This document shows positions 1-9,358 of a stretch of DNA of 64,000 bases, one piece after another. Positions within the stretch are counted from its first letter, which is position 1. Each line of letters begins with the position of its first letter. Below the pieces are notes generated by a model. It saw only the letters and a list, made by a program, of their open reading frames with translations. It was not told where the DNA came from and did no database searches. The translations under genes were made by a program, and so were the position numbers. Location: positions 434,001 through 498,000 of the forward strand of contig NZ_CCDL010000001.1 of assembly GCF_000724085.1 (NCBI RefSeq), written 5' to 3'. The stretch comes from Oceanobacillus manasiensis. GTDB taxonomy: Bacteria > Bacillota > Bacilli > Bacillales > Amphibacillaceae.

Positions 1-1222
1 AAATCTCCAGTGCACTTTTCCTTCTAGTAAGCTCTCTAGCTTTTTTCGCAGCTAAACGTGCACGCGAAGCCATAAGCCCTTTATCCACGATGATTTTTCC
101 AACAGACGGGTTTTCATAAAGAAACTTGGAGAACATTTCACTGAAAACAGAGTCTGTAATTGTACGTGCTTCACTGTTTCCAAGCTTTGTTTTTGTCTGT
201 CCCTCAAATTGTGGATCAGGGTGTTTCACGGATACGATGGCGGTCATGCCTTCTCGAACATCATCACCAGATAGGTTTGGATCGTTTTCTCGGTATAAAT
301 TATTTTTTCTCGCATAATCATTAATCACTCTTGTAAGACCTGTTCGGAAACCAGATTCGTGACTACCACCTTCATAGGTGTGAATATTGTTGGCAAATGA
401 GTATAAACTGCTAGCAAACCCTTCGTTATACTGAATTGCAACTTCTACAGAGATTCCTTGATCTTCTCCCTCTGCATAGAATGGCTCATGCAAGACTTCT
501 TTTGTGCGGTTAATAAATTCCACGTAGGATTTTATTCCACCCTCATAGAAGTAGCTGACAGGTTCTTCATCCGTACGCTTATCTTCTACGGTAATGGTAA
601 TACCTTTATTTAAGAATGCCAACTCACGTAAGCGCTGTGTCAGCGTATCATAGTCATATTCGGTTGTATCAAAGATTTCAGGATCCGGAGAAAAATGAGT
701 AACCGTTCCTGTTATGTCCGTTTCGCCAACGACCTCAATTTCTCCCTGTGGAACTCCTTTTTTAAACCCTAAGTAATGGATTTTATTATCCAAGTGAACA
801 TGGACTTCCAAGTTTGTTGAGAGGGCGTTTACTACAGAGGCACCTACACCATGCAGTCCACCAGAAACCTTGTATCCACCACCGCCAAATTTCCCTCCAG
901 CGTGAAGGACTGTCATGATAACTTCTAATGCGGGTCTACCCGTTTTCCTTTGAATGCCAACTGGAATACCTCGGCCATTATCTCTCACGGTGATACTGTT
1001 ATCTTTTTCAATTGTTACATCAATCTTGTCACAATATCCAGCTAATGCTTCATCGATACTGTTATCAACTATTTCCCATACGAGGTGATGTAAACCTTTC
1101 TCGCTCGTTGATCCAATATACATGCCAGGTCTTTTTCGTACTGCTTCAAGTCCTTCTAGTACCTGAATTTGATCAGCACCATATTCGGATTGAGTATTCG
1201 TCATATTGTCTTCCATTGCCAT
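1..1222 (-). CDS. gyrB: DNA gyrase subunit B, N-terminal part (truncated by window edge)
   Basis: The reading frame is open from the window edge to an ATG at 1222, giving about 407 codons. It encodes the GHKL ATPase and transducer part of gyrase B, which drives negative supercoiling with GyrA. Visible motifs are the N-terminal [17 protein letters not shown] stretch, the ATP-binding [14 protein letters not shown] helix, DNGRGIP, and the glycine-rich [19 protein letters not shown] loop. A GGAAG Shine-Dalgarno-like run lies 7 nt before the ATG at 1222; an in-frame ATG at 1216 is the alternative start. It is the last visible gene of the yaaA-recF-remB-gyrB run on this strand. The 3' end lies outside the window. 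Confidence 0.97.
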   Translation of the reverse strand, partial: MAMEDNMTNTQSEYGADQIQVLEGLEAVRKRPGMYIGSTSEKGLHHLVWEIVDNSIDEALAGYCDKIDVTIEKDNSITVRDNGRGIPVGIQRKTGRPALEVIMTVLHAGGKFGGGGYKVSGGLHGVGASVVNALSTNLEVHVHLDNKIHYLGFKKGVPQGEIEVVGETDITGTVTHFSPDPEIFDTTEYDYDTLTQRLRELAFLNKGITITVEDKRTDEEPVSYFYEGGIKSYVEFINRTKEVLHEPFYAEGEDQGISVEVAIQYNEGFASSLYSFANNIHTYEGGSHESGFRTGLTRVINDYARKNNLYRENDPNLSGDDVREGMTAIVSVKHPDPQFEGQTKTKLGNSEARTITDSVFSEMFSKFLYENPSVGKIIVDKGLMASRARLAAKKARELTRRKSALEI

Positions 1223-1275
1223 GTTCTCACTTCCATTTCCTGTTACTTAAAATGTATCGAATTAAAAACAGTATG

Positions 1276-1572
1276 CTATGCTTCTTCTGCTTCTTCTTTA
1301 AGTTCGTCGGAGAAATCATCCAGCTTGCTGATCGTGGAGATCATACTTGCACGCTTTTTCAATGTTGATACAGAAAGCGTGCTATAGTAAATAATCTCCT
1401 TTGTAATCATGACAGACTTTGCATCAACTGTTGGTCCTACTAATTTCTTTTCCTTGCCAGCAGTCTCCATCATTTCCTCCATGATGGTAGATGATGAGAT
1501 TAAATTATAATCAACGATTGCAATAACATCCCTGGAACGGATGACATTATCATTCCCGATATGAATAAACAT
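1276..1572 (-). CDS. remB: Extracellular matrix regulator RemB (YaaB, DUF370 family)
   Basis: The 98-residue protein begins MFIHIGNDNVIRSRDVIAI, the typical start of the RemA/RemB (DUF370) family, and sits between recF and gyrB exactly where yaaB/remB lies in Bacillus. Family knowledge: RemA and RemB are small DNA-binding proteins that activate biofilm matrix genes. A strong GGGGGG ribosome site precedes the ATG. The C-terminal tail is very acidic (DELKEEAEEA) and the protein is longer than the roughly 80 residues of B. subtilis RemB. Role in this organism is inferred from family and position. Confidence 0.9.
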   Translation of the reverse strand: MFIHIGNDNVIRSRDVIAIVDYNLISSSTIMEEMMETAGKEKKLVGPTVDAKSVMITKEIIYYSTLSVSTLKKRASMISTISKLDDFSDELKEEAEEA

Positions 1573-1589
1573 GTTAATTCCCCCCTAAT

Positions 1590-2702
1590 CTATTTTTCCA
1601 CTTCACCATTACAGACACGGAACAATTCCGCTTTATTCAGGGTCTCATGATTTATTCCATCAACACTTGTGGTAGATACAAAGGTTTGAACCTTCCCTTG
1701 AATGGTATGAAGTAAGTGTGATTGTCGGTAATCATCCAATTCACTTAACACATCATCGAGCAGGAGGATTGGATACTCCCCAACTTCATTGTAGATAAGT
1801 TCAATTTCTGCCAGCTTCACCGACAAGGCGGTTGTACGTTGCTGACCTTGTGATCCATAGGTTTGCACGTCCTTGCCATTTACATAAAAGAGGAGATCAT
1901 CACGATGTGGCCCAATTAGACTTGTGCCACGTTCAATCTCTTTTTCTTGTATTTGATGAAATTTATTTAAATAGATACTTTCTATTTTCCCCTTATTATC
2001 ATCTTCTGATACTTCGATTGTCGGAGAATACTTTATTTCAAGCCTTTCCAGCTCACGGCTGATACCGTGATGGATGGGGCTAGCCCATTTCCTTAATAAA
2101 TCCAAAAAAACAAACCGTCTTTCCAATAAGGTAGCGGCATGTTCTACGAGTTGGTCTGTTATGACTTGTAACATGGTCCTATCTTGGCTTTTTCCACGTT
2201 GCAATTGTTTCAACAGGTGATTTCGCTGTTTTAATATTTTTTGATATTGCCCTAAATGATAGATATACCGTGGCTGTATCTGTCCAAGTTCCATATCGAT
2301 AAAACGCCTGCGTATTTGAGGTGCCCCTTTGACTAATGTCAGATCTTCCGGGGCGAACATCACCACATTAAGCGCACCTATATAGTCGCTTAAACGCTTT
2401 TGTTCCAGGCGATTGAGCTTTGCTTTTTTACCTTTTGCTGAAAGGATAATTTCCAGCGGAAAGTTCTGGTTTCTTTTTGTAATCCTGCCTTCTATTTTTG
2501 CATATTCCTTCTCCCATTGAATCAACTCTTTCTCTCTAGGAGTTCGATGCGACTTTGTAAAGGCAAGTAAATAGATTGCCTCCATCAAGTTCGTTTTGCC
2601 CTGGGCATTTTCCCCGATGATGACGTTAATTTTATTATTAAATTCCATTTCCAGACTGTCATAATTGCGGAAATTTCTTAAATATAGCTGTTCTATGTGC
2701 AT
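1590..2702 (-). CDS. recF: DNA replication and repair protein RecF
   Basis: The 370-residue SMC-like ATPase loads RecA at single-strand gaps together with RecO and RecR. A Walker A motif, GENAQGKTN, lies at residues 30-38 and the Walker B/D-loop [11 protein letters not shown] at about 313-323; the length is normal for RecF. The N-terminal [14 protein letters not shown] is characteristic. It lies between yaaA and remB, the standard Bacillus order, with a 17-nt gap to remB, so it is probably cotranscribed with yaaA, remB and gyrB. Confidence 0.97.
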   Translation of the reverse strand: MHIEQLYLRNFRNYDSLEMEFNNKINVIIGENAQGKTNLMEAIYLLAFTKSHRTPREKELIQWEKEYAKIEGRITKRNQNFPLEIILSAKGKKAKLNRLEQKRLSDYIGALNVVMFAPEDLTLVKGAPQIRRRFIDMELGQIQPRYIYHLGQYQKILKQRNHLLKQLQRGKSQDRTMLQVITDQLVEHAATLLERRFVFLDLLRKWASPIHHGISRELERLEIKYSPTIEVSEDDNKGKIESIYLNKFHQIQEKEIERGTSLIGPHRDDLLFYVNGKDVQTYGSQGQQRTTALSVKLAEIELIYNEVGEYPILLLDDVLSELDDYRQSHLLHTIQGKVQTFVSTTSVDGINHETLNKAELFRVCNGEVEK

Positions 2703-2763
2703 GACGAATCCTCTTTTTTTCGGTTCAGTTCAGGAGCACTTGCTAAGCCGTCTTTCAAGTGAT

Positions 2764-2982
2764 TCAAGCTTTTATCACTTTAAAAGATCCAATGCCTTCT
2801 AATTCGACATTATCTCCAGGATATAGCTTGCGCCCACGCCGATGCTCCCGTTCGTTATTTACTAAAACACCCTCATCCTGCAAAAAAGCTTTTACCATCC
2901 CACCAGATTCCAAGACATTGGCAAGCTTAATAAATTGGCCTAATGGAATATATTCCGTCGTTATTTCAATTTCTTCATGCAT
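2764..2982 (-). CDS. yaaA: S4-domain RNA-binding protein YaaA
   Basis: The 72-residue protein consists almost entirely of an S4 RNA-binding fold: IPLGQFIKLANVLESGGMVKAFL is the helix region and VLVNNEREHRRGRKLYPGD the loop that contacts RNA. Family knowledge: the B. subtilis orthologue between dnaN and recF (YaaA, also called RlbA) is linked to ribosome assembly. It is first in the yaaA-recF-remB-gyrB run, separated from dnaN by a 370-bp gap with a terminator, so transcription is probably independent of dnaA-dnaN. Function here is inferred from family. Confidence 0.9.
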   Translation of the reverse strand: MHEEIEITTEYIPLGQFIKLANVLESGGMVKAFLQDEGVLVNNEREHRRGRKLYPGDNVELEGIGSFKVIKA

Positions 2983-3271
2983 GTTATCACCAAGTTTCCT
3001 ACTTTATTGAAAATACATTGAACTACCTACCAAAAAAGGTTCAGATAATCAAAGTATTAGTAAAACGTATCCACCCTCTTATAGGTGATTTTAGATTTTA
3101 AATGTTAATATTATTAGTTTTAACCTGTAAACGTCTTGTATACCTATTTTACTAAAGATTTGTCAATAAGGAAAGGTATCACCCCATATTTACATTAAAA
3201 ACGCCTATTTAGGCTTAAAATCGTTTTTAAAAAGCCTTTAACTTTTTATTATGGGCTATCCAGAACAATTA

Positions 3272-3303
3272 AAAGGTCCCTATCTTTTGAGATAAGGACC
3301 TTC
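3272..3303 (-). terminator. Rho-independent terminator of dnaN
   Basis: An inverted repeat lies just downstream of the dnaN stop: the arm at 3272-3285 (AAGGTCCCTATC) pairs with GATAAGGACCTT at 3291-3302. Read on the minus strand the hairpin is followed by TTTT. It separates dnaA-dnaN from yaaA. The rest of the 3011-3355 gap is A+T-rich, and I recognise nothing else in it. Confidence 0.8.
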
Positions 3304-3355
3304 TATGAAAATTTTTTTATTAGAGAAATGAATCAGGTGTTCTCACTTTTCTTTC

Positions 3356-4492
3356 TTAATATGTTCTGACAGGCAGAATTAATTGTAGAATTGGATCATC
3401 GTTTGCTGGGCGAATGATGAATGGTCGCATTGCCCCTGTAAACTCAACTTTCACTTCTTCGTATTCGATTGCTTTTAGTGCATCGATCATATATTTGGAA
3501 CTAAAAGAGATTTTTAGTTCTTCCCCGCTAATCGAAGGAACGGTAATTTCTTCTGCTACAGTACCTACTTCAGGAGAGTTACTCGTAATTTCAATTAATC
3601 CATTTCCTCTTGTGCTCAATCTTACTACATTGTTACGTTCTTCTTTCGCCAGTAGTGAAGCCCGGTCAATTGTGCTTAAAAGCTCCTTCGTTTTTACATG
3701 AAGAACTGTTTTGCTTTGTTCTGGAATTAATCGTGAGGTTTCTGGATAGTTTCCATCAAGCAATCTGGATAAGAAATTTAGATTTTTTGTACGGAACAGT
3801 ATTTGATTATTTGTGACACTGATTTCAACTGTTTCTTCCGTATCGTCTAAAATTTTATTTAATTCGTTCAAGCTTTTTCCTGGTACCACGACAGTTGGCA
3901 GTTGACCTGGTGCCTCACTAACAGGGATTTCTCTTGAAGCTAAGCGATGACTGTCAGTCGCGGTAAAGACAAGATTGCCGTTTTCCAGTTTTATATTTAC
4001 TCCTGTAAGAATTGGGCGAGTTTCCATAGTAGATACAGCAAATACCGTTTGCTTTATTAAGCTTTTTAAAAGGTCAATTGGTAATTCAAAACTATCGTTT
4101 GTCTGTAATTTAGGCAGTTGTGGATACTCTTCAGCATCTTGTCCATTCAAATTAAACTCTGCTTTCCCTGATCGAATGGTTACCTTTAAATTTTCATCGG
4201 CTTCAATTTCTACTGTTTTTTCAGGTAGTTTTCGGACAATATCGGGGAAATATTTTGCTTGTAAAACAATACTTCCTTCTTCAATTTGTTCTACATTCAC
4301 ATTTCCATTTTCTTCAGCTGGAATAAAAGATTCGATTGAGATATCAGAATCACTTCCTGTTAAGGTAATGCCACTTTCTTTCGCTTCGATTTTCATTCCG
4401 GTCAATATTGGGATAACAGTACGAGAAGATATAGCCTTCATAACATCTTGCACACTAGCTATTAATTGATCTCGTTGAATTATAAATTTCAT
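3356..4492 (-). CDS. dnaN: DNA polymerase III sliding clamp, beta subunit
   Basis: The 378-residue protein matches the length of bacterial beta clamps with three repeated clamp domains. It starts MKFIIQRDQLIASVQDVMKA and ends in the conserved ILPVRTY. It tethers replicative polymerase to DNA and is a landing platform for many repair proteins. An AGGAGG-type ribosome site precedes the ATG. It follows dnaA after a 229-bp gap that holds the origin-unwinding module, the standard Bacillus arrangement. Confidence 0.98.
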   Translation of the reverse strand: MKFIIQRDQLIASVQDVMKAISSRTVIPILTGMKIEAKESGITLTGSDSDISIESFIPAEENGNVNVEQIEEGSIVLQAKYFPDIVRKLPEKTVEIEADENLKVTIRSGKAEFNLNGQDAEEYPQLPKLQTNDSFELPIDLLKSLIKQTVFAVSTMETRPILTGVNIKLENGNLVFTATDSHRLASREIPVSEAPGQLPTVVVPGKSLNELNKILDDTEETVEISVTNNQILFRTKNLNFLSRLLDGNYPETSRLIPEQSKTVLHVKTKELLSTIDRASLLAKEERNNVVRLSTRGNGLIEITSNSPEVGTVAEEITVPSISGEELKISFSSKYMIDALKAIEYEEVKVEFTGAMRPFIIRPANDDPILQLILPVRTY

Positions 4493-4520
4493 GAATAAAT
4501 CCTCCTAATGGAAGTTCTTT

Positions 4521-4628
4521 TATATTTATTATTTTTATAAAAATACAGTATTAATAATAGTAAGGGCTGTGGTTATGTGGATAAGCGTGTAAAACCTAGA
4601 TCACTAAAAGTTATACACATGTGGATAA
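4521..4628 (-). other. Origin unwinding module between dnaA and dnaN (DnaA boxes, GC spacer, DnaA-trio, A+T-rich DUE)
   Basis: Read on the minus strand, in the direction dnaA to dnaN, one sees a DnaA box TTATCCACA at 4628-4620, a second at 4584-4576, a weak box TAACCACAG at 4575-4567, a GCCC spacer at 4567-4564, then triplets TAC-TAT-TAT-TAA-TAC-TGT at 4562-4545, then an almost pure A+T stretch at 4544-4521. This order matches the B. subtilis basal unwinding system, where DnaA oligomerises on 3'-GAT trinucleotides. The match is by pattern and memory of the B. subtilis sequence. Confidence 0.8.
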
Positions 4629-4721
4629 ACTGTTTGTAAGTTTGCACCACTATTCACACTGTGCACAGGTCTAATATAGGAAATCAATAAACAAAAAGGA
4701 AATCTTTCCTATAAAAAGTCT

Positions 4722-6080
4722 TTAAAATGATTTTAAGCTTTCCTTAATTTCATCGATCTCACGTGTTAGTTGTGTGTCATTTTCCATGAGACGCGCAATT
4801 TTTTCATGGGCATGGATGACGGTCGTATGGTCACGTCCTCCAAATTCCTCGCCAATCTTCGGTAAGGAGGAATCCGTTAATTCCCTTGATAGATACATGG
4901 CAATTTGTCGTGGGAATGCAATTGACTTTGTACGTTTCTTTGCAATGAAATCTTCTAGGCGTATATTATATTTTTCCCCAACAGCTTCCTGGATCCGTTG
5001 AATACTTATTATTTTAGGCTTACTGCTAGGAATGATGTCTTTCAATGCATCAGCAGCTAGCGAAGCGTCAATATCCTGGTTTACTAAAGAGGAATAGGCG
5101 ACCACGCGAATTAAAGCGCCCTCCAACTCCCGAATGTTGGTATCAATCTGGTTGGCAATATACAGCATTACCTCATTCGGAATATCAAGCCCTTCTGCCT
5201 TCGCTTTTTTCGTTAATATTGCAATTCGTGTTTCTAAATCAGGTGGCGTTATATCAGTAATTAGCCCCCACTCAAAACGAGAACGCAAACGATCTTCCAG
5301 TGTTGGGATTTCCTTAGGTGGACGGTCACTGGAGATAATAATTTGCTTGCTTTCTTCATGTAACGTGTTAAAGGTGTGGAAAAATTCTTCCTGTGTCGAT
5401 TCTTTTCCAGCAATAAATTGAATATCATCAATTAACAAGACATCGACATTTCGATATTTATTGCGGAAGTTTACCGTTTTATTATCCATAATGGCATTAA
5501 TAAACTCGTTCGTAAATTTCTCTGACGATAAGTAAACCACCTTCGCACTAGGATCGTGATCACGCACATAATGGCCAATTGCATGCATTAAGTGTGTTTT
5601 ACCTAATCCAACACCACCATAGATAAATAGTGGGTTATAAGCTTTTGCTGGAGCTTCTGCCACTGCAAGTGATGCTGCATGTGCAAATCTGTTGCCTGCC
5701 CCAATGACAAAGGTGTCAAAGGTATACTTTGAATTTAGCATAGACTTTGGAGTTTCATTATTTGCCTCATTTGCTGCATTCTGCTTGGGTGCGATTTCTG
5801 ACTCTTCAACCGGTGGGGTTGAATCTGGAATAATAAACTTTGTAGCCAACCGAGAACCAGTAATGTCGAGCAAAATATCAGATATGAGTGCAGTGTATTG
5901 GTTCTCAAGCCAGTCTCTAGCAAATTCATTCGGCGCTGAAATAACAAGTGTATTTTCTTCTAGAAATTCAGCTTTCGTATTTTTAAGCCAGGTGTCGAAG
6001 CTTGGTTTACTAATTTTTTCTTCGATTTTTTCTAGGGTTGCGACCCAAAGTTCTTCAATGTTTTCCAAGCGTTTATTCAC
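4722..6080 (-). CDS. dnaA: Chromosomal replication initiator DnaA
   Basis: The 452-residue protein has the four DnaA domains: an N-terminal helicase-loading domain (1-80), a variable linker rich in N/E/P (about 86-112), an AAA+ domain with Walker [10 protein letters not shown] at 155-163 and Walker B LLIDDIQF at 215-222, and a DNA-binding domain IV with the [15 protein letters not shown] signature from about 414. It binds TTATCCACA boxes, which flank the gene on both sides; those upstream probably also give autoregulation. The family-normal length and start support the ATG at 6080. Confidence 0.98.
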   Translation of the reverse strand: MNKRLENIEELWVATLEKIEEKISKPSFDTWLKNTKAEFLEENTLVISAPNEFARDWLENQYTALISDILLDITGSRLATKFIIPDSTPPVEESEIAPKQNAANEANNETPKSMLNSKYTFDTFVIGAGNRFAHAASLAVAEAPAKAYNPLFIYGGVGLGKTHLMHAIGHYVRDHDPSAKVVYLSSEKFTNEFINAIMDNKTVNFRNKYRNVDVLLIDDIQFIAGKESTQEEFFHTFNTLHEESKQIIISSDRPPKEIPTLEDRLRSRFEWGLITDITPPDLETRIAILTKKAKAEGLDIPNEVMLYIANQIDTNIRELEGALIRVVAYSSLVNQDIDASLAADALKDIIPSSKPKIISIQRIQEAVGEKYNIRLEDFIAKKRTKSIAFPRQIAMYLSRELTDSSLPKIGEEFGGRDHTTVIHAHEKIARLMENDTQLTREIDEIKESLKSF

Positions 6081-6204
6081 TCCTTCCTGGTTTTATATCA
6101 TGACAGAAAAAGCCTCTCTCAATCATAAAGATGGACAGGCATTCATTCATAAAAGGCGTTTATTTAGCCTTAATTAGGCATGCTGAAATGAACGATATAA
6201 TAAA

Positions 6205-6650
6205 ATGACTTGTGGATAGTTTTGTACAGATCAATAATGCTTTTAGAACGCTTATAAACGTTATTAACATTTCTGTGGATAACGTTGTAAACGAGGGTGT
6301 GAATAAATATCCACACGATATCCACAATCTGTGAATAACTTAAATCACTAAAATCAATTTACACAAGTTAAACACAATTATAATATCAAAAAAACCCGTG
6401 ATGTGCAATGATGTTTCGACATTTATCCACAAGTCCCATTGGTTGTAGACAACATCTATCCACACTACTATATTTTGTGATTTTCCTGTCGATATGTGTT
6501 GTGGATAGTATTTTTTTGTAATAAAACAGTGAACAATGGGGTGTGGATAGTGAAAAATGAGTAATAGTACATAAGGGATAGAGTGTTGAATGAATAATAC
6601 GGTGAAAGTAATTACTGGACACAAAAGACACCAAAACTATCCACAATAAA
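6205..6650. other. oriC DnaA-box field in the dnaA-rpmH gap
   Basis: The 786-bp gap between dnaA and rpmH is A+T-rich and holds about eleven matches to TTATCCACA with at most one mismatch: 6211-6219, 6274-6282 (perfect), 6307-6315, 6318-6326, 6330-6338, 6423-6431 (perfect), 6456-6464, 6500-6508, 6542-6550 and 6637-6645 among them, in both orientations. Together with the module downstream of dnaA this makes a bipartite origin of the Bacillus type. No gene with a plausible ribosome site was found in the gap before rpmH; the two short reverse frames there run straight through the boxes. Confidence 0.9.
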
Positions 6651-6769
6651 TTTTCTTTTGATTTTCAAGAGGATCTATTAAATGTTTTCATAGCAAAGTA
6701 GGTTGTGTTGAAAATAGGTCACATAGATGGTGTAGTAAGCAATTAAATGAGCTATTAACGAGAATAAAG

Positions 6770-6799
6770 TTGACAGAAGGCATAGTTATTACTTATAAT
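6770..6799 (+). promoter_or_regulatory. Consensus sigma-A promoter of rpmH
   Basis: A TTGACA -35 hexamer at 6770-6775 and TATAAT -10 at 6794-6799 are separated by 18 bp. Both hexamers match consensus exactly. It lies 67 bp upstream of the rpmH start codon. Confidence 0.8.
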
Positions 6800-6866
6800 T
6801 ACAAAGACTGTCTTATGATAAGATTTTTAAACAGGAAATTTCATCCCTTGGGGAGGTGCATGATAA

Positions 6867-7001
<135 letters not shown>

Positions 7002-7028
7002 GCCACTGATAAGTCAGTGGTCTTTTTT
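7002..7028 (+). terminator. Terminator after rpmH
   Basis: Arms CCACTGA (7003-7009) and TCAGTGG (7014-7020) flank a 4-nt loop and are followed by TCTTTTTT. It directly follows the rpmH stop codon and would separate rpmH from rnpA or attenuate read-through. Confidence 0.8.
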
Positions 7029-7149
7029 CCACTTAAGGCCATTAATTGTTTTTAAGCAGTAAATCGGGTTCACCGGGTTTCGATCCGGGGGCCGATACAT
7101 AGAAATATGAAGGACAAGCTGGATATGTAGAGTAGTAAAGGTGATCATG

Positions 7150-7491
7150 ATGAAAAAAGAGTATCGCATCAAAAAAAACGAAGAATTTCAACAAACATTC
7201 AAGCATGGAAAGTCTTTTGCAAATAGACAGCTTGTCATCTATTATATAGAGAAAAAGGATCAAGATCACTATCGCATTGGCCTTTCTGTCGGGAAAAAGA
7301 TTGGAAATGCGGTAACGAGAAATCGTATTAAGCGATACTTACGTCAGGCCTTTCAGGAGATGGATGACCGGATAAAGTATCCTTACGATATTGTTATTAT
7401 TGCCAGACAACAAACGAAAAAAATGTCATTTGAAGAAATGAAAAAAAGTCTCAACCATTTACTATATAAAGAAAGACTACTAAAAAAATAA
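7150..7491 (+). CDS. rnpA: Ribonuclease P protein component
   Basis: The 113-residue basic protein has the RNase P signature [19 protein letters not shown] (RNR motif) in the middle. It pairs with the RNase P RNA to cut tRNA precursors. I chose the ATG at 7150 because AAGGTG lies 6 nt upstream and the resulting [14 protein letters not shown] start aligns with family members; the ATG at 7147 and a GTG at 7141 are in frame but too close to or overlapping the ribosome site. Between rpmH and rnpA, 7063-7096 can fold into a small nested G+C hairpin. Confidence 0.95.
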   Translation: MKKEYRIKKNEEFQQTFKHGKSFANRQLVIYYIEKKDQDHYRIGLSVGKKIGNAVTRNRIKRYLRQAFQEMDDRIKYPYDIVIIARQQTKKMSFEEMKKSLNHLLYKERLLKK

Positions 7492-7600
7492 AGAATTTAT
7501 ATAGAATCCCATATGGATTTAGGATAAAATACATATAGGAAAATCTGTATAAGGCTTATGTTAAGCGTTTGCGCTTTTCATATAGTTAGGAGGAAACATT

Positions 7601-8368
7601 TTGCGTAAAAAGTATTTACTGCTTGTGACACTCATTATGTTGCTGGCAATTCTTTCTGGTTGTACAGAGGTTAACCAGCCAATCACACCGGAAAGTGAAG
7701 GATTTTGGAATAGTTACTTCGTATATCCTTTATCCGTAGTTATTACCTATTTTGCTGAGTTATTCAACGAAAATTATGGTCTTTCCATAGTAATTGTTAC
7801 AATTCTAGCTCGTTTAGTCCTAGTACCGTTAAACGTAAAGCAATTAAAAAGCTCAAAGGCGATGCAGGATATTCAGCCAGAATTAAAAGAAATTCAAAAA
7901 AAACACAGCTCAAAAGACGCGAATACACAACAACAACTGCAACAAGAAACAATGGCGTTATTCCAAAAGCATGGTGTTAATCCGCTTGCTGGTTGTTTGC
8001 CTATATTCATTCAAATGCCAATCTTACTAGCGATGTATCATGCCATTATGCGTACAGAAGAGATTAGTACCCATAGCTTTTTATGGTTTGAATTAGGTTC
8101 ACCGGATCCAATCTTCTTGTTACCATTAATTGCAGGTGGCGCGACATTTATTCAACAGAAGCTTATGATGGCAGGAAGCCCTGCAGCAAACAATCCACAA
8201 ATGGCTGTTATGCTCTATGTTATGCCAATTATGATTGGTGTGTTTGCTATTTTCTTCCCAGCAGCACTAGCACTTTACTGGGTTGTAGGTAACGTCTTTA
8301 TGGTGATACAAACTATTTTTATCCGTAAACCAATGATGAAAGAAGTAGTTGGAGGAGACAAAAAGTGA
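7601..8368 (+). CDS. yidC: Membrane protein insertase YidC/SpoIIIJ (lipoprotein form)
   Basis: The 255-residue protein starts with TTG behind a perfect AGGAGG site. It has a lipoprotein signal with lipobox LSGC (Cys21), then the conserved membrane core with [16 protein letters not shown] near residue 65, [21 protein letters not shown] near 122, and [10 protein letters not shown] near the C terminus, in about five transmembrane segments. It inserts proteins into the membrane and, in Bacillus, the SpoIIIJ paralogue supports forespore gene activation. It overlaps jag by 4 nt (GTGA), so the two are translationally coupled. Confidence 0.97.
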   Translation: MRKKYLLLVTLIMLLAILSGCTEVNQPITPESEGFWNSYFVYPLSVVITYFAELFNENYGLSIVIVTILARLVLVPLNVKQLKSSKAMQDIQPELKEIQKKHSSKDANTQQQLQQETMALFQKHGVNPLAGCLPIFIQMPILLAMYHAIMRTEEISTHSFLWFELGSPDPIFLLPLIAGGATFIQQKLMMAGSPAANNPQMAVMLYVMPIMIGVFAIFFPAALALYWVVGNVFMVIQTIFIRKPMMKEVVGGDKK

Positions 8369-8979
8369 GAGAAATAACTGCGAGTGGACAAACAGTTGAT
8401 GAAGCCGTCCAGTCAGCGTTAGAGCAGTTGAACACCACGAAGGATCAGGTAAAAGTTGAAATAATAGACGAGGGCAAGAAAGGCTTGCTCGGTCTATTCG
8501 GTTCTAAACGTGCCTTTGTAAAAGTTACGTTAGCAAAGAACAAAATAGAAGAAACAACGGAATATCTTAAGAAAATTATTACAAATATGAACATCGAAGC
8601 AGAAATTACAGTGACTGTGACAGGAAATCATGTGAACTTTGAACTTAGCGGTGAAAATATTGCTGTTCTCATTGGAAAACGTGGTCAAACGCTAAATGCG
8701 TTGCAGCACTTGCTCCATCTTGCAATTAATAAAGATGGTAAGCAATTTTACACAGTGTCTCTTGATGCAGAAGGATATCGCCAACGCAGAAAAGACACGT
8801 TAGAGTCGCTTGCAGCAAAAATGGCCGATAAAGCAGTGCGAATGAATAAAAAGGTTGCACTGGAACCAATGCCTTCATTCGAACGCAAAATTATCCATGC
8901 CGCACTGCAGTCAAAAAAAGGAATTAACACCTATTCCGACGGTGTAGAGCCACACCGCCACATCGTCATTAAACCTTAA
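8365..8979 (+). CDS. jag: RNA-binding protein Jag (KhpB/EloR family)
   Basis: The 204-residue protein begins with GTG overlapping the yidC stop and has three parts: a Jag_N domain (1-50, with the [15 protein letters not shown] pattern), a KH domain ([17 protein letters not shown] at about 110-126), and a C-terminal R3H domain (R..IH, from about 145). Family knowledge: it partners KhpA in small-RNA or mRNA binding and affects cell elongation. It stands directly behind yidC in most Firmicutes. A strong terminator follows. Confidence 0.95.
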   Translation: MREITASGQTVDEAVQSALEQLNTTKDQVKVEIIDEGKKGLLGLFGSKRAFVKVTLAKNKIEETTEYLKKIITNMNIEAEITVTVTGNHVNFELSGENIAVLIGKRGQTLNALQHLLHLAINKDGKQFYTVSLDAEGYRQRRKDTLESLAAKMADKAVRMNKKVALEPMPSFERKIIHAALQSKKGINTYSDGVEPHRHIVIKP

Positions 8980-9048
8980 TTGAAAACAATTTGCATAGCG
9001 AAATGTTTTTTTAAAGCGACATATAAGTTTAATAGTAAAAATGTAGAT

Positions 9049-9088
9049 AAATCCGTTTGGTTTTCAAGTGAAACCAAGCGGATTTTTT
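9049..9088 (+). terminator. Strong terminator after jag
   Basis: Long arms, AAATCCGTTTGGTTT and AAACCAAGCGGATTT (one G-U pair), flank a 7-nt loop and run into TTTTTT. The element ends the rnpA/yidC/jag transcript. Confidence 0.88.
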
Positions 9089-9153
9089 GCGTTAGAAAAA
9101 ATGTACCAGTCTAGCAAATTCAATCTTTGGCGAAAGTAGAAATAGAACAACCT

Positions 9154-9254
9154 CTATCCACAAATAAAGAACACAAAGCGTGAAATTATTTTTACGAACT
9201 ATACACATGTGGATAAAAACAGGATTAATAGAGATAAAAAACTGTTGTGGATAA
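9154..9254. other. Three DnaA boxes upstream of mnmE
   Basis: CTATCCACA at 9154-9162 (one mismatch) and perfect TGTGGATAA boxes at 9208-9216 and 9246-9254 lie within 101 bp in the 379-bp jag-mnmE gap. They are outside the classical oriC field, about 2.5 kb away. Their role (DnaA titration or control of mnmE) is inference. Confidence 0.6.
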
Positions 9255-9358
9255 CTTTATTTTTAGGTGAAGTTGTGTTATTCTATTAAGTTAGTGGCGA
9301 TAAAAATATAATTCGTTATTAATATAGATAAAAAGCACGTTTCTGGAGGTGAAATGTA

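Noticed and set aside
1012-1387. Plus-strand frames over gyrB and remB
   Set aside because: They are shadow frames of well-supported minus-strand genes.
7063-7096. tRNA fragment
   Set aside because: The TTCGATCC wording recalls a T-loop, but no acceptor stem, anticodon or D arm can be built.
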